Shown piece by piece: positions 9,821 to 19,086 of a DNA stretch of 64,000 bases. Position 1 is the first letter of the stretch. Every line of letters starts with the position of its first letter. The position numbers and the translations under genes are program-made. This DNA is from Basidiobolus meristosporus CBS 931.73 (lineage: Eukaryota; Basidiobolomycota; Basidiobolomycetes; Basidiobolales; Basidiobolaceae), in NCBI GenBank assembly GCA_002104905.1, contig MCFE01000087.1, positions 62,001-126,000 of the forward strand, read 5' to 3'. Below the pieces are notes generated by a model that saw only the letters and a list, made by a program, of their open reading frames with translations, was not told the DNA's origin and ran no database searches.

Positions 9821-10129
9821 AGTGCCAAATGATGCCATAGTATGCCAGAGATGCCAAGTGAACCTATACTTGGCCACAGAGTGTGAAACATTGCTCTGCA
9901 TCTTCATGCAAAGTAGCCCCTGTGTTTCACCTATGATGCAGGAGAGAGTCCATTTTTTGATGTTTTTTTTTGGATCAATGTTGTGCAGGATGTGTAAGAG
10001 CACAAAAGAATTGAAGATATGCATCTGATACTAAATACCCATGGCGCTCTGAGTCTAGCTCCTGTGGCTTGTAACATGTCACAAAAATGCATGGCACTAT
10101 CTTGGTCCACTGGTACTATCTGGCACTAT
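9784..10129 (-). repeat. 346-bp terminal repeat, left arm of palindrome
   Basis: This is the reverse complement of 10172-10517 with scattered mismatches, from AGACTTGTT at the inner edge to CTGGCACTAT at the outer edge. It contains subterminal repeats of the motif AGTGCCA (for example GATAGTGCCATGCA near the end). A third copy lies at 26738-27077. The arms are the same length in both copies here, so the inner edge is probably the end of the terminal repeat. Confidence 0.8.
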
Positions 10130-10171
10130 ATTTAATTACTAGCCCTAAAGTAAGATTAATAGAAAGCACTA

Positions 10172-10517
10172 ATAGTGCCAGATAGTACCAGTGGACCAAG
10201 ATAGTGCCATGCATTTTTGTGACATGCTACAAGCCACAGGAGCTAGATTCAGAGTGCCATGGGCATTGAGTACCTGATGCATGTCTACAGCTCTTCTGTG
10301 CTCTTACATATACTGCACAACATTGACCTAAAAAAAAAGATCAAAAAATGGATTTTCTCAAACACAATGGGTGAAACACAGGGGCCGCTTTGCCTGAAGA
10401 TGCAGAGCAATGTTTCACACTCTGTGGCCAAGTATAGACTCACTTGGCCTCCCTGGCACACTATGGCATAATTTGGCACTCATGGCTCAATGTGGCACTA
10501 TCCAACGCAACAAGTCT
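10172..10517 (+). repeat. 346-bp terminal repeat, right arm of palindrome
   Basis: Starts ATAGTGCCAGATAGTACC and ends CAACAAGTCT. It is separated from the left arm by a 42-bp AT-rich spacer (10130-10171). It forms the outer end of the first Plavaka-like element. The palindrome could extrude as a hairpin. Confidence 0.8.
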
Positions 10518-10519
10518 AC

Positions 10520-10978
10520 TCATTGCTCTACACATATTATCTGCTCATCCTGTTTCTGGACTATTTTCTGATTTCTCTGGGCCATTGCATCTATCCTATC
10601 AGCCACTGCACCTAATTGCTTCATTAATGCATTGGTAGGAGCTGACAACATACTTGCTAATATGGGTGGTGTGGATGTTATGACAGCCACTTGCTGGTCT
10701 TCAACTGAGGGTACTGCATTTGCCGCATTCTCATCTGCCTGAGCATAATGGCCAGCTTGTGGCTCTGCAGAGGTTCTCAATTGCCTACATGACTGAAAGC
10801 CTGAGGAGTCTGCATTATTACCTTCAATGGGCACACTGTCCACATTGCCTTTTTTGAATGTAGCCCTGCTTGTTGCACTGAATGTCAAAGCAAGCTGTTG
10901 TCCAATTGTTCTTCTGTTACCATCAGCAGTGGGGTTTGGTTGGGAACTAGACAACTTTACTTTATTTTTTGGCAGCAT
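10520..10978 (-). CDS. Small open frame of the Plavaka-like element, possible accessory protein
   Basis: An uninterrupted 152-codon frame on the strand opposite to the transposase. It ends 3 bp inside the inner edge of the terminal repeat. The N-terminal part is Ser/Thr/Gln-rich and basic (MLPKNKVKLSSSQ). The C-terminal third is helical and probably coiled-coil (LGAVADRIDAMAQRNQ, then KIVQKQDEQ). No domain is recognised. It is intact although the transposase beside it is broken, and its stop coincides with the repeat edge, which suggests a real element gene. The corresponding part of copy 2 is missing, so conservation cannot be checked here. It could be a chance frame. Confidence 0.35.
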   Translation of the reverse strand: MLPKNKVKLSSSQPNPTADGNRRTIGQQLALTFSATSRATFKKGNVDSVPIEGNNADSSGFQSCRQLRTSAEPQAGHYAQADENAANAVPSVEDQQVAVITSTPPILASMLSAPTNALMKQLGAVADRIDAMAQRNQKIVQKQDEQIICVEQ

Positions 10979-11225
10979 ATATATGGAAGTGAGTCAACCA
11001 AAGGGGAAATAGTGTCTCATATACATGTGTATGTGGTGCCACAACTTTACCTGTAATGCTTACTATGGCAAGTCATCATTGAATCTTACATTCATGTAGG
11101 TGCAATGTCTCTTTACAAGACTATCTTAAATTCACATGGGTATTGACCAAAAAGTGATATAATAGAGTTACATTGCTGAAGGTCAAACAGTTTGCCCCAT
11201 GGACAAGACAACTTTGACTCAATGC

Positions 11226-12892
11226 TGTAAGAGAAGAGAAAAAAGACCATGTGGCTATTGTGGCAAGCCTCTCAGCCATGAAGCATGCAGTCAGCATAGG
11301 AAGTACTACAAGAATAACAGCCAGTGTTTTGCCACACAAGTCATATTTGACCATTGATTGGTCACTACTGTACCAGCATTATCTTACCAGCCAGCTGATA
11401 CTTCTATATTGGCACCTGGCCATCTGTGTCACTTTGCGCAAACTGAGTCAGGTGAGTTTGTGATGCCATCAGGCTCACCTCAGCCTTCTGAATATGGCAC
11501 ACAGAGTAACAGCTCTGACAAAGAAGGCTCACTGATGGATTTTGCACCTATCTCCCCTAACAGCTAAGAAACAAGGGCTACTTTGAAGGTATGCATGACC
11601 ATGCCTTTGCCTTAGCACTTGATGGATTCACATTAAACAAGTACTCTACCAGCAAATCCTGCTGGCCACTGATTGTCATCAATCTGAATTTGCCACCCAT
11701 CTTACAGTATTAGAGAAATAATCTAATGATAGTCTCACTGGTATCTGGGCCTAAATCACTGTCCAACCTGGATAGCTACCTGTATCTATTGCCAGATGAG
11801 TTTTGTATGCTTTCCAGTAGGCTAACAGTAAATGGCTGTCATGTAAAAGAACATATTATTGTCTTCATTAGAGATACCCCAGCCATCAGCAAGATAGCTG
11901 GTTTTTCCAGGCACAATTGATGGCATTGCTATCTAGTTTGTGGGATCCAGGGAGTTTTCTCCATAATTCACACACATTATTATTACCCAAACACCAGCAC
12001 TAAGAACATCATGTTTCTGTAGAGAGAGTGTACAGAAGTCAGCATGCAATTGCAGTAAAGTTGGCAAGCTATAAGCCATTGGCCACAATATGGAATCAAT
12101 TGGAAACAGGAGATACTTAAGATAGAGGATATCTGCTGGAGCAAAAGCTTTCTACTGGGAGCAATGCATTTGCTTTTCAGCAATATCCCTATACTGATGA
12201 CCAAGTTGTACATGGTGCATTTCAAGCTAAATGAGCCCTTCAAGATACTGGAAAAGTTTGAAAGAATTGGCAAGATATTACAGTGCATATGCTACCCTAA
12301 ATGCATCTCACAGGCTCCAATTAATATTTATACGCATATTCAACAATACAAATGCAAAGTCTGTATAAAATGGATATGCATTCTTTAAAGTGGTGTTCTA
12401 AAGCCATTCCTACCAAGAGTACATTGGAAGCATTGCAAGTCATATGTAGATATTGTTGGAATATTTATCCAGAAGCGGATCACCAATGCCAACTTGTCAC
12501 ATCTACAGCTGTTGTGTGAAGAGTTTGTGACAGGATTTGAGCAGCTATACTACAAGCATAAAGCTGAATGTGTAGATCTCTGCTGCTACTCTATCCATTC
12601 TCTGCTCCATCTTGCATGGTGTGTGGAGAATAATGGGCCTTGCATCACCTTTTGGGAGTTTCCTACGGAGCGGATGTGTGGAGTGATAGGAAGACAAGTC
12701 AAGTTGCAGGTAGTACCATATCCCAATCTCATCAAGAATATTACCTTCAAGTCCATCATGGATGTGATGAGTTGGCACATGGAGGACAGCCAGGAAGCGT
12801 TAGAAAATACTGAAGACAAATGTGCACATGGAGACACCTATGCCTATGGCATTGAGAGGCTAAGCAGCCCCAATGCATGGGTTATCAGTTGA
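11226..12892 (+). pseudogene. CACTA/Plavaka-like transposase, broken by stops and frameshifts
   Basis: Pieces appear in the order known for this transposase class. First is an N-terminal zinc-finger-like segment CGYCGKPLSHEACSQHRKYY (about 11250-11310). Next is the catalytic entry ALALDGFTLNKYSTSKSCWP (about 11610-11670). Then come GPKSLSNLDSYLYLLPDEF (11747-11803) and DTPAISKIAGFSRHN (11872-11917). Last is the C-terminal block FVTGFEQLYYKHKAE, SIHSLLHLAW, ERMCGVIGRQVKL, PYPNL (12524-12740). The acidic residues in the DGF and later segments fit the DDE core of the family. Stops occur, for example, at 11574 and 11685, and the reading frame shifts several times, so no transposase can be made. 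The family name is assigned from remembered motif order, not from a search. Confidence 0.65.
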
Positions 12893-13640
12893 GTAATGCA
12901 AAGTTGCGTTGGGTGCAACAAGCAACTAATTATTATTAGGAAAGCTCTACTAAGGTATGCCGGATTTCTCATGGTCACAAGCCAACTTCTACACAATTCA
13001 ATACAGAATTCACACATACAAAAGCCTGATTGTACCTATAAGGGGGACTAGAATCCAGCAGGGAGAAGGAATATAATGGCTAAATACTGAGAAGTTCTTT
13101 GTGGATATTCAGGAGGTGTTGATGGCAGAGGTGGCAACAACCAAGCATATGTTTGCAAGATGTATATGTTACAAGCAGTACAAGGTATATGGCAACTTTG
13201 CATGTATCATGCTAAAAAGCAATAAAGTTGAGGTGATAGAGGTATGTCAATTGCAAAGGGTGTGAATATTTGTAGAGGATAGTAAGCAGGAGGCCATGGT
13301 TTTTTTTGATTTGAACTTTATGTGAAATACCCAAGGTAGTGGTGGGTAAGCTAATAAAGAGGGGTGATTCTACAGTGGAATATATGAATTGCACAAGGGG
13401 AGGTAGAAAAAGGATATACCATTTGGTAAATTGGTACAGTAGCATTATACAGAACCAGCTGTAGGCCATCATACTGCCAATGTAATACCATCAGAGTCTT
13501 GCAGTGAGGCCATTGGCATACCTTCAGGTTTCCTGCCATATATGGCAATAGGATGTCCTGGCTGGTTGGATCCACTTGAAATTGTTGTAGAGTGCCAAAA
13601 GACCACAACAAAACCATGTAGTTATTGTCACAGCACCAAT

Positions 13641-14050
13641 TAAATCTTGTCAAATTTTATCCCTTTGTTTGGAAGTAAAATTAGCAAACACCATCATGAT
13701 CCTGTCATAAGATCATTAAGAGGATCACTAATTCCAAGCTGCTGGTATAATGACAGTGTCTAAATGGGATCCTGATGGTTGATCTGGATTGGATCCACCC
13801 ACAGGACCAAATTATTTTTCATAGGGTAAGTAAGCATTGAGTCCATTTCAGCTTCATCACCAATGCCTATATTCTCAAAGGCCTCCATCTTGCCCAAGGT
13901 GCTTACCAATTGTTGACCAATATTTCTCTGCATGCAATAATCTACTAAACATCCTTGCCTACAACAGCTGGAAAACAGTCCTTTCTTCTTGCATCTTCCT
14001 GTGGAGATAATCATTTACATCTATATATCTCCGTAGACAATCCTTCAATG
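13641..14050. other. Unassigned DNA between the Plavaka-like copy and Copia-A LTRs
   Basis: The sequence holds an 84-codon minus-strand open frame (13760-14014) with a cysteine cluster near its start and an acidic C-terminal half. I recognise no domain and find no second copy in the window. It may be the missing 3' part of the Plavaka-like element or another old repeat. Confidence 0.3.
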
Positions 14051-14395
14051 TGTTGTAGATATTTGTAATTCCACTTAAATGTTCACTTAGCTTGGTCACT
14101 TAGATCATTGCCTACATATCTTAGAGAATACTGACCAAGTTCCTTGCCAGGATATACCTAGAATATCAACACAAAAGTATCAGGTATCCAGAACTTGAAG
14201 ATTCTCAAAGTTGTCCAAACAGCCCCACACTTTGCACACATGCTCTTAGGACCTTCTTAAGCCTATAAAGTGTGTCTTTCATGCAACAATCATGTAAAAG
14301 TATAAATACTACTCTTGTATTCAATAAATTACCAACTGGACGCCACATAATCTGTTTGTTCTCCCAATCACTTCCCATATCTCCAATACTCTTAC
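14051..14395 (+). repeat. Old Copia-A LTR directly abutting a younger one
   Basis: 345 bp aligning with the Copia-A LTR (TGTTGTAGATATTTGTAATTCC at the start; CCAATACTCTTAC at the end) with many substitutions. It lacks only the final few bases and is followed without spacer by the 5' LTR of the element at 14396. It is therefore an earlier insertion into whose end the younger element integrated or recombined. Confidence 0.75.
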
Positions 14396-14745
14396 TGTTG
14401 TAAAAATTTGTATTTCCACCTAAATATTCACCTAACTTAGTCACTTAGATCATTACCTTCAAATCCTAGAGAATACTGACCAAATTCCCTGTCAGTATTT
14501 ACTTAGAATATTTTCACCAAAATACCAGGTACCCAGAACATGAAAAATTCTCAAAGTTGTCCAAACAGCCCCAAACTTTGCACACATGTTCTTAGGATCT
14601 TCCTTAACCTATTCTATGTGTTTGTAATGCCAAGACCAGGTAAAAGTATAAATACTACTTTTACATTCAAAAAATCATTAAGTGAAAACCACATAATCTA
14701 CTTGTGCTCCCATTCACTTCCAATATCTCCAAGCCTCTTACAACA
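14396..14745 (+). repeat. Copia-A 5' LTR of element 1
   Basis: Contains a TATA-like box (TATAAATA at 14647). Where other copies have AATAAA 22 bp later, this copy reads AAAAAA, so its poly(A) signal is lost by one base. The short 5'-TGTTG...CAACA-3' inverted ends are intact. Confidence 0.9.
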
Positions 14746-14761
14746 GGTTATGAGCCCCAAG
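14746..14761 (+). other. Copia-A primer-binding site complementary to the initiator tRNA-Met anticodon arm
   Basis: GGTTATGAGCCC directly follows the LTR end. It is the complement of GGGCTCATAACC, the anticodon stem-loop of initiator tRNA-Met in yeast. Drosophila copia has the same arrangement (GGTTATGGGCCC) and is primed by a tRNA fragment cut in the anticodon loop. The gag ATG (14750-14752) lies inside this site. Confidence 0.75.
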
Positions 14762-17700
14762 CTGTCACTCTCTGCAATGTCTACTACTGCTATTACTGGA
14801 ATTTTTCCCTATGCTGAAAAGTTGGATGGATCTAACTACCAAGTGTGGAAGGTGAAGATGAAGATGCTGCTACAAGAAAGAGGCCTTTGGGATATTGTCA
14901 TGGGAGAAGAATGCCCTTCTAAGAATGTGGGAGAGGAAGCCTTAAAGTACCAGAAGAAAGAGCAAAGTGCCTTTAACTGCATTTGCCTTAATGTCAAGGA
15001 CAAATTGCTAATTCAATGCTCAAGAGCAAAAACGGCAAAGAATGCCTGGAAGGCATTAGAAGACACCTACCAGTCATGTTCAGCTGCCAAGAAAATGTAT
15101 CTGAGACAAAAATTCTTTACTACAAAGATGCTGCCAGGAGAAGAAATGAAAAATCTAATTAACAGAATTACCCTGCTGGTAGATGAGATGGAATCTGTGG
15201 GCGTACCAACTACTGATGAGGATGTGAAAGTTACCATCCTGAATAGTCTGACAGACAAGTTTCAGGGCCTTGTATCAGCCCTAGAGTCCACAACTGAAGA
15301 TTTGACCTTAAATTATGTATATGGAAGGCTCCTGGATGAAGAATTAAGAAAATCAAGCGCCAATAAGAAGGAAGAAGAAAATGCTTTAATAAGCAATGAT
15401 AACCAACAAAAGAGGTACCCAAGACCCTACAAAGGCAACAGCAACCTATTCTGCAACTACTGCAAAAGGAAAGGACACACATCAGACCGGTGTCTCAAAA
15501 AGAGAGATTATCAGCAAAAGAAGCCTGCATATGGAAATGCTGCAACAACTGAAGATAGACTACTCATATCTGCACTAAACATGACCACAAACAAGGACTC
15601 TCAGACGTGGTATATTGACTCTGGAGCTTCTCAACACTTTACACACCAAAAAGAACTTTTTACCCAATATCAAGAAATTCCAATTAAGAAGGTTTTCATG
15701 GGTGATGATAGAACACTTGATGCAGTGGGAGAAGGAACTATCCAAGTAAACCTTAGAAGCAGTGAAGGAAGCCAAACACTGACCTCTAAAGACATACTCT
15801 ATGTACCAGAAATAGCCAAGAACCTACTCTCTGTAAGCAAGGCCACAGCAGAAGGACTCAGTTTCAGTTTTGACAATTCTGGATGCTGGATCACTGATCA
15901 AAGTGGTGCCCATATTGCTTTGGGCATCAGAGATCAGAATCTATACAAGTTGACTTATATTCCATCATATTTGGAAGCCAATATTAGTAACTTAAATGAA
16001 GAAACACCAATGCTTTGGCATAGGAGATTTGGACACATCAATTTTGATTATTTGCGTAAAATGATCAAAGATCAGCTAATTTCTGGAGTGAAAGTTGATC
16101 CCCCAGCTAATTTGGAGCACTGTGAAGCCTGCATATATGGGAAACAAGCCAGACAACTGTTCAAGAGCTCTGGGTTAATCAAAACTAAGAAAAAATTAGA
16201 TCTAATTCACTCAGATCTGTGTGGACCTATGCAAAATTTATCCTTAGATGGGATGAAGTATTTAATCACTTTTATTGATGATTATACAAGATACACATGG
16301 GTCTACTTCATGGAGAAAAAGGAAGAAGCTCTGTCTAATTTCAGGGAGTTTAAAGCCATGCTGGAGAGAGAAACTGGTGAAAAAATCAAGAAAATACGCT
16401 CTGACAATGGTGGAGAATATACCTCAAAACTCTTCATCCACTTCTGCAAAATTCATGGGATAAAGCAAGAGACTACTGTACCATACTCCCCACAGCAAAA
16501 TGGAGTAGCAGGACAAGCTAACAGATCAATAATTGATATGGCAAGATATATGATCCATGATCAAAAATTATCCTATGTTTTTTGGGCGAAATCAGTTGCC
16601 ACTGCTATATACCTTAAAAATAGGAGTTATAATAGAATACTTTGTGATTCTATTCCATTTGAAGCATGGTATGGATACAGACCAAGTGCAGAGCAACTAA
16701 GAATATTTGGGTGTACAGCATATGCCAAAAAAACTGGCCGGAAATCAGTCAAAATTTGAGCCAAAAAGTGAAAAATGCATATTTTTGGGCTACTGCAATG
16801 AGAGTAAGGCTTACAGACTCTACAATACCAAAGCAAAGAAGCTTATCAAGTCCAGGGATGTGTTGTTTGATGAAAACTCAAAATTTTCACTCAAAATGAC
16901 ATCAGATGATGACAAAAATTTGATCTCAAGTCCACCAATTGTCAGGATTGAATCAGAGCAAAACAATGAAAATTTTCTCACTCCAGAGGACTCTACAACC
17001 GTGGTTCAGCCAAAATCAGTGCCCAGGAATATCCCAGAAGTGATCATTCCAGTATCAAATGCCCGGAGATCCAATTGGACAAGAAATAGCCCAAATTACT
17101 ATATCAATGAGGATACAAACTTAGCCTATGCCTATTCAGTCCATATTGATGAACCCCAGACTGTAAAAGAGGCCCTAAATAGCCCTCAGACAAAGTTTTG
17201 GAGATCGGCAATGACTGAGGAATATCAGGCACTGATGGAAAATCAAACTTGGCACTTAGTCAAATTACCAATCAACCAAAAATCAATTGGATGCAGATGG
17301 GTCTTCAAGACAAAATACAAGGCTGATGGTACAATTGAAAGATACAAAGCAAGACTTGTAGCCAAAGGATACTCTCAAACAAAAGGACTTGACTATACTG
17401 AGACCTTTGCACCGGTAGCCAAGTTTAACTCCATCAGATTAATATTGGCTATTGCAGCCAAATATAAGTTTTTTATTCATCAAATGGATGTAAAAACTGC
17501 ATTTTTGGTTGGAGAACTTGATGAGGACGTGTATATGGACCAGCCTGATGGGTTTGTTGACCCAGATAACCCCCATTTGGTCTGCAAGCTTAAAAAGTCA
17601 CTATATGGTCTCAAACAATCACCAAGAGCCTGTAATTGCAAGATAGATTCTTATTTGGAATCTCTGAGTTTCAAAAGAAGTAATGCTGACTATAGTATAT

Positions 17701-18721
17701 ACTATAAGCCAGATAGAGCAAATCCAGTTCTATTAGCTCTATATGTGGATGATCTTATTATTGCCGCCAATAACCTAGGAACATTAGAAGAAATTAAATC
17801 CAGCCTATCTAAGGAGTTCAAGATGTCTGATTTAGGAGAACTTAGTTACTACTTAGGGATTAAGTTCTCCATAGACAGAAGTACCCATACTGTCACCCTA
17901 AGCCAGTCCAAGTATATTCAAGATATACTAAAGAAGTACCAAATGGAAGAGTGTAAACCGGCAGCTACCCCAATGGAGACAAACCTTAACTTGGTCAAAA
18001 CTCAACCAAATCAAGAGAGCTTGGTGCCATCTGAAAGCCCTAACTTTCCTTATCAATCTATGGTCGGCAGTCTGATGTATATTGTGCTTGGAACATGTCC
18101 AGATATCTCATATTCAGTGGGAGTTGTCAGCCAACATAATCAGAACTATGGATCTGATCATATTGCAGCAGTTACGCGGATTTTTAGATACCTAAAAGGA
18201 ACTGCTGATATCTGCTTAAGATACACTTATAAGGACTCAGAACAAGATCTTGTGGGATACTCTGATGCAGATTGGGGACAAAATTTAGAAGACAGAAGAC
18301 CCACCACAGGATACACTTTTCTTTACTGTAAAGGAGCAATTTCATGGAATTCAAGAAAGCAACCAACCGTAGCACTTTCCACCACAGAGGCAGAGTATAT
18401 GGCAGCCTGTGAAGCTACAAAAGAAGCAATGTGGTTAAGAAAGCTGTTTAAAGATTTAGGCCTATGTCAAAAAATGCCTATTACTTTATTTCAAGATAAT
18501 TAAGGATGTATACAATTAGGTAGAAATCCAACTTTTCATGCTAGAACCAAGCACATAGATATTAGACATCATTTCATACGTGAAGCTATAGAGAATAACT
18601 TAGTTAGCTTAGTTTACTGTTCTACAGATGAAATGATTGCAGACATATTTACCAAACCATTAGCTAGAGACAAGTTTGAATATTGTAGGTCAAAATTAGG
18701 ACTAGTCAGTATGAACATTTA
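14750..18721 (+). pseudogene. Copia-A element 1 gag-pol, one frameshift and one stop from intact
   Basis: The first ATG downstream of the LTR TATA box is at 14750 (MSPKLSLSAMSTT); frames opening further upstream start before the presumed transcript. Order: UBN2-type Gag; zinc knuckle CNYCKRKGHTSDRC (15451-15492); protease YIDSGASQHFT (about 15610); pre-integrase LWHRRFGHINFDYL; integrase zinc ligands CEACIYGK and catalytic D-D-E segments (LIHSDLCGPM, IRSDNGGEYTS, YSPQQNGVAG); reverse transcriptase YVDDLII (about 17740); RNase H GYSDADWG and STTEAEYMA. An extra A in a seven-A run (16727-16733; sister copy has six) shifts the frame. TAA at 18501-18503 interrupts the RNase H end, after which the frame continues to a natural stop at 18721. 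The integrase motif usually AERANR reads AGQANR. Confidence 0.88.
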
Positions 18722-18733
18722 GCTGAGTGGGAG

Positions 18734-19082
18734 TGTTGTAAAAATTTGTATTTCCACCTAAATATTCATCTAACTTAGTCACTTAGATCATTACCTTCAA
18801 ATCCTAGAGAATACTGACCAAATTCCTTGTTGGGATTTACTTAGAATATTTTCACCAAAATACCAGGTACCCAGAACATGAAAATTCCCAAAGTTGTCCA
18901 AACAGCCCCAAACTTTGTACACATGTTCTTGGGACCTTTCTTAACCTATTATATGTGTTTGTAATGCCAAGACCAGGTAAAAGTGTAAGTACTACTTTTA
19001 CATTCAATAAATCATTAAGTGAAAACCACATAATCTACTTGTTCTCCAAATCACTTCCAATATCACCAAGACTCTTACAACA
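18734..19082 (+). repeat. Copia-A middle LTR shared by elements 1 and 2
   Basis: 349 bp and complete. It is the 3' LTR of element 1 and the 5' LTR of element 2, followed by the primer-binding site at 19083. Its TATA-like box is degraded (GTAAGTAC in place of TATAAATAC) but AATAAA is kept. The pattern is typical of unequal exchange between LTRs. Confidence 0.9.
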
Positions 19083-19086
19083 GGTT

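Larger units (their letters stand above)
7866..10129 (-). mobile_element. Element block 'D': 346-bp terminal repeat plus an unrecognised decayed gene
   Basis: On the minus strand, starting at 10129, the block begins with the same 346-bp terminal repeat as the Plavaka-like element at 10172. It then carries a broken open frame (about 9820-8310) and a non-coding tail to about 7866. A second, shorter copy lies at 49157-50147, where the left end matches at the same point (AAATTATTGARATGATCCCATCA). That shared end argues for a true element boundary near 7866. The shared terminal repeat suggests that D and the Plavaka-like transposase belong to one transposon family, but no full-length unit is present to prove it. 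Confidence 0.55.
10172..13640 (+). mobile_element. CACTA/Plavaka-like DNA transposon, copy 1 (decayed)
   Basis: The left end is the 346-bp terminal repeat. Then follow a minus-strand small open frame (10520-10978), transposase remnants on the plus strand (11226-12892) and a 3' region. The homology to copy 2 (24194-27077, inverted) and copy 3 (32.1-32.4 and 44.5-45.6 kb) runs to about 13640. No right terminal repeat is found before the Copia-A cluster, so the element is incomplete. The superfamily call rests on the transposase motifs given in the pseudogene entry. Confidence 0.65.
14396..19082 (+). mobile_element. Copia-A element 1, near full length (LTR-gag-pol-LTR)
   Basis: LTRs are 14396-14745 (350 bp) and 18734-19082 (349 bp), beginning TGTTGTAAAAATTTG and ending CTTACAACA. 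They differ at only a small number of positions. The primer-binding site GGTTATGAGCCC follows at 14746, and a purine-rich tract GAGTGGGAG precedes the 3' LTR at 18725-18733. The body holds one gag-pol frame with two lesions. The 3' LTR also serves as 5' LTR of element 2, giving a tandem array. No target duplication is visible across the array, since 5' flank CTTAC and 3' flank TGTTA differ. Confidence 0.9.

Noticed and set aside
9784-10517. Palindrome as a replication origin or telomere-resolution hairpin
   Set aside because: The arms are dispersed transposon ends (third copy at 26738-27077), which explains the structure without a new function.
14540-14749. In-frame upstream extension of Copia-A gag into the LTR
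   Set aside because: These ATGs lie before the LTR TATA-like box, so the transcript should not include them; the ATG at 14750 is preferred.
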